Assembly (NCBI RefSeq): GCF_036588685.1
Contig: NC_086378.1
Location: 16,657,578 to 16,721,577, forward strand
Direction: 5' to 3'
DNA: 64,000 bases
From: Mytilus trossulus
Lineage: Eukaryota; Mollusca; Bivalvia; Mytilida; Mytilidae
The stretch's first letter is position 1; every line of letters starts with the position of its first letter. This document shows positions 58,501 through 64,000 of the stretch, piece after piece. Below the pieces are notes generated by a model. The model was not told the origin of the DNA and did not search any database. It saw only the letters and a program-made list of their open reading frames with translations. The translations under genes were made by a program, and so were the position numbers.

Positions 58501-59654
58501 TCACCTCGAATAACTTCATCTTGTACTAAAGACCAGTAGTAGTCTGCTTCAACGAGAAGTGAAATCGAAAACTTTTCATCCTGCGTGACTGGGTGGGCAA
58601 GTTGTAATCCTCGTAAATAGGGCAAGCTGTTAATGTTTACTCGTTTCTTCATATGTATCGGTGCGGCAATTTTTGGAACAATAATTACTTCCATTGGAAT
58701 TCTTTCTTTTCTTTCGGTCTCAATCGATAATGTCGCTTTCTCCAGGTTGCGTACCTCACCTTCTTTCCCGCCAAATGCAGAAATTTGCATACTTACTACA
58801 CCAGTTGGTTTGATATTGAGTTTTTCTACTAGTTCCTGAGAAATAAATGAATTCTGGGCGCCTTCATCGAATAGAATGTTAGTCATAACACTTTCATCAT
58901 GGTACCATACGGGCGCAACGGCGGTTTTCAATAGAATTTCGGTATGTGCTGTAACGGCAGAATGCATAGCGGCGCTCTTTGTTTCTGTGGTACTTTGTAG
59001 CTCTTCGTTGACAGGTTTTGTTACGGCTTTATTTTCACTTGAAGTGGAGTTTTCATTCAGTAAATTATTACGGCAGATGCTACTGTGATGTTTCTTACTG
59101 CAATTTCGGCAACTGTATTTTGACCTGCATTCCGAAACCTTGTGATTACCGAAACAGTTAAAGCAAACTCGTTTTTCCTTTACGATTTGGGTGCGGGCAA
59201 TTATGTCAGTGATCTTCGTACATTCATTTGGGTGATGCGGGTTTTGACAAAACAAACACGGCCTTTTAGTCTTAACGGAACTATTGTTGTTACATTCTTT
59301 AGACCCTGTTGAACTCCATCTTTTATTTGTTGTTTCTGTCACGAACGATGCGGTGGGGATAATATCGGTTTCAATAGGATTGGCGTTAGCGGCCTCTTGG
59401 ATACAAATTTCTGTCTTTATTGCTTTGCGTAAACTTGAAATATCCCAATCATCATTACCGTGGTCTCGAGTAATATTTTGTCTGACAAAACATGGCAGTT
59501 TGTTGAGTATAAGCGGTATTAATAGGCTTCCATACGATTCCTGATATCGACCCATTCCTTCTAGTTCACGTATATTACTTTCTATTGTGTCACTGAACGA
59601 TTTCAGTCCCCTAATTCCGGGCGTTGGTGCAGGCAAATTTAGCAAATTTTGCAT
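55482..59654 (-). CDS. BEL/Pao pol polyprotein
   Basis: 1390 residues. Three CX2CX3HX4C knuckles lie at about 133-146, 164-176 and 182-194. The retropepsin-like protease has DEGAQNSFI at about 263. The RT domain has GITTDIEKAFLQV and an LYVDNV catalytic box, where the second Asp of the usual YVDD is Asn. RNase H follows (IFVDASQKAYG, PKLELMAA, WSDSQIVLHW). The integrase has an HHCC zinc finger (HLRNLHTG to CIQCQ) and the D-D-E core (GIDFAGP, YSDNAPTF, GGWWERLIG). The enzyme makes and integrates the element's DNA. Only the zone downstream of integrase is broken off by a frameshift. The Asn in the RT box may reflect subfamily variation or damage. Confidence 0.92.
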   Translation of the reverse strand: MQNLLNLPAPTPGIRGLKSFSDTIESNIRELEGMGRYQESYGSLLIPLILNKLPCFVRQNITRDHGNDDWDISSLRKAIKTEICIQEAANANPIETDIIPTASFVTETTNKRWSSTGSKECNNNSSVKTKRPCLFCQNPHHPNECTKITDIIARTQIVKEKRVCFNCFGNHKVSECRSKYSCRNCSKKHHSSICRNNLLNENSTSSENKAVTKPVNEELQSTTETKSAAMHSAVTAHTEILLKTAVAPVWYHDESVMTNILFDEGAQNSFISQELVEKLNIKPTGVVSMQISAFGGKEGEVRNLEKATLSIETERKERIPMEVIIVPKIAAPIHMKKRVNINSLPYLRGLQLAHPVTQDEKFSISLLVEADYYWSLVQDEVIRGDGPTAVKSKIGYLLSGPLNTDINTQEWNSTMMNVLVTHKPEECDLQKFWEIESSGLEADSDENTKNVQNLMLEYQNSSITFKENKYVAKLPWKPDHPELPTNEYIARRRTQNVIERLAKDPDMLNLYDKIIKEQEMKDFIEKVPITEIHREHRRIHYIPHYPVKTDSNTTPIRIVYDCSCHGNPDLPSLNDCLSSAPPILNKLASILTRFRLGKYGITTDIEKAFLQVRLDNDDRDATRFFWLSDSTDPTSELIMYRFKVVLFGATCSPFILNATLLKHLSMNQSKVATILQEDLYVDNVLSSMNSEEAAIKYFNESRELLKQGGFNLRSWMSNSDKLRDLALSERVLDSDKETKILGMRWDAESDTLSFAETKQLKMDTQLTKRELLRQSSAIYDPLGLLGPITIRAKTLIQELWKKGYAWDEKLPKEIENEWTDVKNDILQITTKLKIQRYYFANEDEETSESTLHIFVDASQKAYGASVYLSKGTESTLVIAKNRVAPLKLITLPKLELMAAVIGARLSKDVIKNLGIKRAVFWSDSQIVLHWLTSSKSLNKFVKNRVSEIKELTETHEWKYVPTEMNPADLQTRGLTASQFEDSTLWMNGPQWLTDESKWPTWTGHVEISTQLSNINGPKTHRSDDKMPSDPQRISQIIDMSRYSNLHKLLTVTAYVLKFVKNSQEKRPYRLRSSQGDRTLKTILTKEEISLAMNLWIKDTQQDRFVKELEHISLNPKVKSLPLVQQLRLYLDENGIIRCKGRIQNSSIEENAKFPILLSKNHKLTDFVIMDAHLRNLHTGVGQTITHIRQSYWIPAIRQCVNSVLRKCIQCQKIIGKPYNSPEPPPLPKDRVKDTIPFCTTGIDFAGPLHIKDTSTQPRKVYICLFTCACIRAIHLELVPDLSLNTFILAFRRFISRKGTPQTIYSDNAPTFVAASNALQIQLNLHINWKFIPKGAPWYGGWWERLIGLTKMTLKKVFGKALVNEQSLTTILTEIETIINNRPLTYIYLQI

Positions 59655-59661
59655 GTATGCG

Positions 59662-60357
59662 TTAACTTTTTTGTGTTGTTGGCCAAATCTCGTGTAGAAT
59701 TTGTATTGCTTGAATATAATTTGTATTAGTCATTTGCATTCCCGAAATACACTGGCTAGCTTCTCCATAAAGTTGCGATTTTAAATAATTAAATCGTTGC
59801 ACGTCACTCAATGAAGGATTTTCATGTACGGAATTATTATAGGAATCCCAAAAGGCTGACCATTCCAGTAGATTTCCGCCGAAAGTTGGCAAGTTGAGTT
59901 TAGGCAATTTGTTATAATGACTTGACACTGTGGAGGTGGGCATGCTTGACTGGCTTAGGCTTGTTTGCTCTGAGTTGAAAATTATCTGGTTAGAATGTTC
60001 TTGCACGCTGGAGTTATTGCATATAAAATCTGATGCATGAGGGTTAAGAGCTGATTGATTTTTAGAATAACTTACTTCTTTTAGGATCTTCTCAATTTTC
60101 GTTATTCCAATTTGAATATCTAACTCGTATTTGTCAACTTCTTCAATTTCTTCGTCGAGGTCTTCTTCTTCTTCAATAGATTCTAGAATCTTCTCATTGA
60201 GGTCAGACAATGTCTTCTTCTTGGTTTTGATGAGCTCCATCATGGATCTGAGGTTGATAACATCTTGATGCGGTTCTTCTGTCGGGTCTGCTTTTTTCAG
60301 TAGCTTTATTACTGCTCGTCGATGTGCGGCTCGTACTGTTTTGAGTTTCGAACTCAT
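59662..60357 (-). CDS. BEL/Pao gag-like protein (DUF1759-type), truncated by frameshift
   Basis: 231 residues starting at the first ATG after the primer-binding site. An acidic, predicted coiled-coil stretch (about 55-95: EKILESIEEEEDLDEEIEEV) is followed by a Ser/Gln-rich linker and LPKLNLPTFGGNLLEWSAFW with DVQRFNYLKSQLYGEA, the signature of the gag domain catalogued as DUF1759. The frame leaves the conserved sequence near IQILHE and stops 9 residues later. The conserved continuation is found in the next frame, which opens the 1390-residue pol frame. A loss of two bases in a GA repeat would explain the shift; programmed frameshifting is a less likely alternative. Confidence 0.85.
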   Translation of the reverse strand: MSSKLKTVRAAHRRAVIKLLKKADPTEEPHQDVINLRSMMELIKTKKKTLSDLNEKILESIEEEEDLDEEIEEVDKYELDIQIGITKIEKILKEVSYSKNQSALNPHASDFICNNSSVQEHSNQIIFNSEQTSLSQSSMPTSTVSSHYNKLPKLNLPTFGGNLLEWSAFWDSYNNSVHENPSLSDVQRFNYLKSQLYGEASQCISGMQMTNTNYIQAIQILHEIWPTTQKS

Positions 60358-60373
60358 CTCTAGTTGTGGTTTT

Positions 60374-60386
60374 CGTCAGGGCACCA
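60374..60386 (-). other. Candidate primer-binding site of the BEL/Pao element
   Basis: One base inside the 5' LTR, the minus strand reads TGGTGCCCTGACG. TGG at this position would pair with the CCA end of a tRNA primer. Which tRNA is not determined. Confidence 0.6.
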
Positions 60387-60387
60387 A

Positions 60388-60915
60388 TATCTTGAGGGTT
60401 ATTCTCTTTTGTTGTGGAGGAATAAAAAGTAAAATCACAAAAATACTGAACTCAGAGGAAAATCAATTTGGAAAGTCCATAATCACATGGCAAAATCAAA
60501 AAACAAAACGCATCAAAAACGAATGGACAAGAACTGTCATATTCCTGACTTGGTACAGGCATTTTCAAATGTAGAAAATGGTGGATTAAACCTGGTTCTA
60601 TAGCGCTAACCCTCTCACTTTAATAACAGTCTCATCAAATTCCGTTACATTTACATGATGCGTTAAATAAACAGTCACAATCAATAAAATAGTCAAAATA
60701 TGGGAACATCAGTCATCATCGTATAACAATTTAACAGGACACAACAACATATACTATCTACGAACACGTCTAGCTAGTTTAGATGCTTTATGATCGTCAG
60801 ATGATAGATATACGTAACAATAACGTTACGTTACATTAACAATAGTGTGCGCGAAAGTACGGGAAACAATTACATAAGAAAATGATAAAAAGTCTCTTGT
60901 TCTATATTCACGACA
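60388..60915 (-). repeat. 5' LTR with an internal insertion
   Basis: 528 bp. The first and last parts match the 190-bp 3' LTR; about 338 bp (60426-60766) have no counterpart there. LTRs are identical when a copy integrates, so the difference arose afterwards. Confidence 0.9.
60426..60766. mobile_element. Repeat inserted in the 5' LTR
   Basis: The insert starts AAAGTAAAATCACAAAAATA, includes CTGTCATATTCCTGACTTGG and GGTTCTATAGCGCTAACCCT, and ends near CATATACTATCTACGAACA. I recognise it as a very abundant dispersed sequence of mussel genomes. No coding capacity is seen; its class (MITE or SINE) is uncertain. Confidence 0.7.
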
Positions 60916-60916
60916 C

Positions 60917-61290
60917 ACATCATATAATGATGTTTCGGCATCAGTTAACCGAACCACATCATATAAGATTTAACGCACATAGAATAATGCCACAGCCACA
61001 TCATATACAGGGAAAATGGACATGATTTAAGGATATTTGCTCTAATATAAGTATGTTTGCACATCATATAAGTATATCTGCAAATCATTCAAGTATATTT
61101 GCAAATCAAACAAGCCTCTTTGCACATCATATAAGTCATTTTGCACATCATATGAGTATATTTGGACATAATATAAGGATATTTGCACATCATATAATGA
61201 CAAACGCACATTATATAATGAAATTTGCACATCATATAATGAAAGATGCACGTGATATAAAGGTAAATGCACATCACATAATGAAAATGG
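60917..61290. repeat. Minisatellite of about 20-22 bp (TTTGCACATCATATAAGTAT)
   Basis: About fifteen imperfect units built on TGCACATCATATAAG or TGCACATCATATAATGA. The BEL target duplication CACAT is part of this unit, so the element inserted at the edge of, or into, this array. Confidence 0.85.
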
Positions 61291-61583
61291 TTAAAGCAAG
61301 ACATCGTTGGCGTCCCATGTGGGGATGTTGCACTGCAACCTCATAATTATGTGTCATGCTTTAACAATGTGTCATTTTCCGACGTTACTTAAATTTCAAT
61401 GATAACCATTTTGAGGCTCGGTTAATATAAAAGACTGATTTATATCACATAATATGCATACTGCCTTTAGTATCGGATTAATTTCCTTTCATCATATGCT
61501 ATATTCATGTATAAGTGTTGTTTATTTCAATTTTATCTCATTTTTAATATATAATTTTTTACCAACAGATGTGTCTGACTTAC

Positions 61584-61904
61584 CGTAAACATATAGCTGA
61601 ATAGTTGGTGAATTTGCGGATGTTGATGGTACGGTACATCGCCAATTACTGTCATGTAAAGTGTCAATGTCATATGAACTGGGTATAGTCAGGTTGTACA
61701 CACCTGCCTTATCATTACAGCGATATTGATAATTCTGGTTGCAATCGCCAAAGAAACGACAGGTACCATCTGAATTATCACCTGTTATTGTACATACTAC
61801 ATTACCATCTCTATTGAAAACAATAATGCGTACATTCGATGTACAGGATAACGTGAAGTCAACACCAACAGAAGCATAATCAGATGATGAGGTCAGATTT
61901 ATTG
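61584..61904 (-). CDS. First Ig (V-like) domain exon of the receptor
   Basis: 321-nt exon (107 codons), phase 1 in and out, with acceptor TTACTTTCAG and donor GTAAGTCA. The translation begins INLTSSSDYASVGVDFTLSC, with the B-strand Cys and a strand A/A' start typical of V-like first domains. It continues with NVRIIVFNRDGNVVC, two further cysteine pairs (GTCRFFGDC, YRC), a LTIPSSYDIDTLHDSNWRC F-strand with Cys, and a hydrophobic G-strand (TIQLYVYG). It is the most N-terminal exon found in the window; the signal peptide exon is not identified. The canonical Trp of the C strand is not obvious, so the fold call is slightly less sure than for the other domains. Confidence 0.82.
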
Positions 61905-64000
61905 CTGAAAGTAAAGAAATAAAATATTTTGAGAAAATATATAGAAATTAGCGTTACATTAAAATAATACCTAGAGTGAAATATATTTTTGTAGTTTTTT
62001 TCTATTTAAGAACTGTTTCATTTCTCATTAAAATATAACAATGTTTTGCACCTTGAACAAAGGCTCTTGTAAACTATTATCATCACATGTTGGCTGTCAT
62101 GTTGTTGTTATAATCACACTATTACAGGTTTATATAAGTACACATATGTAAATAATTGATTTCAATTATTTTCATTTTTCCTTAAAAAGAAAATCATATG
62201 AATGCTTATTTACTCGAACTTATTACAATGTCAGATACATACACGTTAAGTCGTTACTTTTTTGTTTTTTTTACATTTTCACTTTTGTATACAAAACAAT
62301 AAAACAACATTTGTACTATTACCAAAACGAAAGAACATCAATATAATTTCAGCATACTCACATGTTCTATTCAATGATTGTATTTAGTCTTAACAAACAA
62401 GCGGTTGGTTTCCGAACCCCAATTGTGATATTTCATAAAAACTATAATTATATAAAGAATGTTTACCACGTATCTTTATTTTCTATGCTTTTAGAAAATC
62501 TTAAAATATTTGTTGATTTTTGTTTTAATATTTTTATGCATGTAGAGTTTAAATGTGTGGTTGGTTTTTTAATAAGTTATAACATAAATTTACCTAACAG
62601 AATTTTTGTTTTTTACTGAGCCCCTTTGATATAAAATATGTACTTTTTATAATATTATGTTGTTCCCGTCGGTTGCAGACACTTCCGGACTGTTATTGTC
62701 AAGAAAAAGTTACAAGGCAGGTAATGACGGTGCTACATGTAACATTATACAATTTTTGATTTTCGATGAGGTCGAATAAATGATTTATTTACCCCAAAGA
62801 TGTAATATTCACTGAGGCAAACGACCGAGTGTGAATGTCATAAATTTATCTATGGCGTTGATAATTCAACTGAAATCCAAATTTAACAATTGATTTATCA
62901 TATGACATTTTATCTTTCTGCAATTTCTAGTATTGTCTCAACTGCTTACTTTGTTTATATTGAATATACCATTTTTTTTATTTTTGGCAATTGCTAAGTT
63001 AAAATATTCAATACAGTAAAAGAAAACTAACACATACACATGATTTTTTTTTAAAATCACAAAGCTGCCATACTATCTTAGTCATAATTGAAATTATAGT
63101 TATTATATTTTTTTTAAATAAAAGAGTTGTCCATGTGAAGGTGCTCCTATGTAAAAGATGCTTATCAACAAAATAATTTGAAATATATGTTTCAAGAATT
63201 TGTATAGTTTAAAAGAAGGGGGTACATGGAGAAACACTTTGAACATCAGGAAAATTTCGCTAATCCCTATTCCGGAGTTTTTAAAACGCTTTGAAGATAC
63301 AGATTATGACGCGTTTTTAATAGACGCTGACAGCCGACAGTCAACAACAATAGTACTTGTTAGTTAATTTAACAAGACAACCAATAACAAGGAATTATGA
63401 ATCAACAAATACTCTAGGATATTACAGGTAACTCAAACAAATGATTTAATAGTGCAGGAATAAACAGAAATCTTCAATGACTGAATGTTTTCATCTTCGA
63501 GTTGTCCGTTCGCCCTGATTCATGTTCGCCCTAGTAACCGTTCGTTCATTATCAATTCGCCCTGATTTTTGATAAGTTGTCTACTTGCTTAATGATTATT
63601 ATTTTAACAGAGTATTGCAAAGATTGTTGGGGTGGGTCTTTTTACCACCGAACACCACCGCACACCACCAAAAACTCCCAAAAATGCCAACCACTATGAA
63701 AAAGTGTGAAATTGTTCAATAATACGATAAAAAAGATTAAATAAAGCATAATGTCATCTTTTATTTTTATTTTTATGATGATCTATCCATGTGATTGTGG
63801 TAATTATATAAAGAAACACGTTTCCGGATTCATCATTAATTTCCGGATTACATTCTGTTAATTCTACATATTCTTTAAGAACCAAATACTTATTATTAAT
63901 CTTTTTTATGTCATTGTTTGTATTGTATTTCATCTTCGAGTTGAAAATCAATGAGAAAAAAACTTGGTAAAGCAAAAGGTCCGATAAGCAAAGAAAAACA
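61905..64000. other. 5' part of the gene, no exon recognised
   Basis: Upstream of the first Ig exon on the minus strand. I could not identify a signal-peptide exon, a promoter or further Ig exons. Short words such as TTCGCCCTGATT (about 63510-63560) and CATCTTCGAGTTG (63491 and 63931) occur twice. The open frame at 62362-62619 is AT-rich and without domain signature. Confidence 0.35.

Larger units (their letters stand above)
54730..60915 (-). mobile_element. BEL/Pao-type LTR retrotransposon
   Basis: The 6.2-kb element consists of LTRs (60388-60915 and 54730-54919), a primer-binding site next to the 5' LTR, a gag-like frame, a pol frame with zinc knuckles, protease, RT, RNase H and integrase in that order, and a C-terminal integrase-associated domain. 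It is flanked by the 5-bp duplication CACAT (54725-54729 and 60916-60920). The order protease-RT-RNase H-integrase with Pao-type RT motifs is diagnostic. No envelope frame is present. The shared parts of the LTRs differ at only about three positions in about 190, so the insertion is recent. It lies in the same orientation as the host receptor, in the intron between its first two Ig exons. Confidence 0.95.

Noticed and set aside
56170-59544. Plus-strand open frames opposite the pol gene
   Set aside because: They are antisense shadows of a well-supported 1390-residue pol frame.
61042-61346. Overlapping frames with HHI-FAH or YDVQ-SLY repeats
   Set aside because: They arise from the 20-22 bp minisatellite on both strands and have no independent support.

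Overview
The window looks like intron-rich, AT-rich, repeat-dense nuclear DNA of a bivalve mollusc, most likely a mytilid mussel. The evidence is single-domain exons with GT-AG borders separated by kilobases of repeats, a BEL/Pao LTR retrotransposon, degenerate reverse transcriptases of a type common in bivalves, tRNA-derived SINE-like modules, and several dispersed repeats I recognise from mussel genomes. The genus is an inference; the repeats and exons are read directly.

The only host gene I can support is on the minus strand and runs through almost the whole window. Reading from right to left (N to C terminus), its exons encode a V-like Ig domain (61584-61904), an Ig domain (52540-52863), five closely related Ig domains with an extra cysteine pair (41728-42003, 40797-41060, 37916-38179, 20510-20773, 17367-17639), an I-set-like Ig domain (16159-16455), an Ig-fold domain without the canonical cysteines (14739-15050), a fibronectin type III domain (10212-10496) and a transmembrane segment (7213-7341). 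All eleven exons start and end in phase 1, so any of them could be skipped or duplicated without a frameshift. A candidate cytoplasmic exon (2168-2244) carries two YxxI motifs 10 residues apart, an ITAM-like spacing. The signal-peptide exon and the last exon were not found. The product is best described as a cell-surface Ig/FN3 adhesion or immune-type receptor.

The introns hold the rest. From 0 to 23 kb they contain a reverse-transcriptase fragment, dispersed retroelement tails, fold-back elements and a LINE remnant. From 23.8 to 35.0 kb there is a very large inverted structure: a 36-bp minisatellite runs in one orientation (24.2-29.9 kb) and in the other (30.9-34.6 kb), bounded by a 44-bp inverted pair. 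The first arm is built of higher-order units (two copies of exactly 1117 bp) that carry short AG/GT-bordered exon-like blocks. From 35.6 to 37.6 kb and 48.3 to 51.8 kb there are mosaics of two repeat families, one with a tRNA-like head, joined repeatedly at (TA)n tracts. A 349-bp satellite lies at 38.3-39.8 kb, with diverged inverted copies at 45-47 kb. A hammerhead-ribozyme-like sequence lies at 43.5 kb. A BEL/Pao element (54730-60915) with 5-bp target duplications and two dinucleotide-slippage frame breaks sits in the intron between the first two Ig exons.

No CRISPR array, rRNA gene, ordinary tRNA gene or bacterial-type operon was seen.
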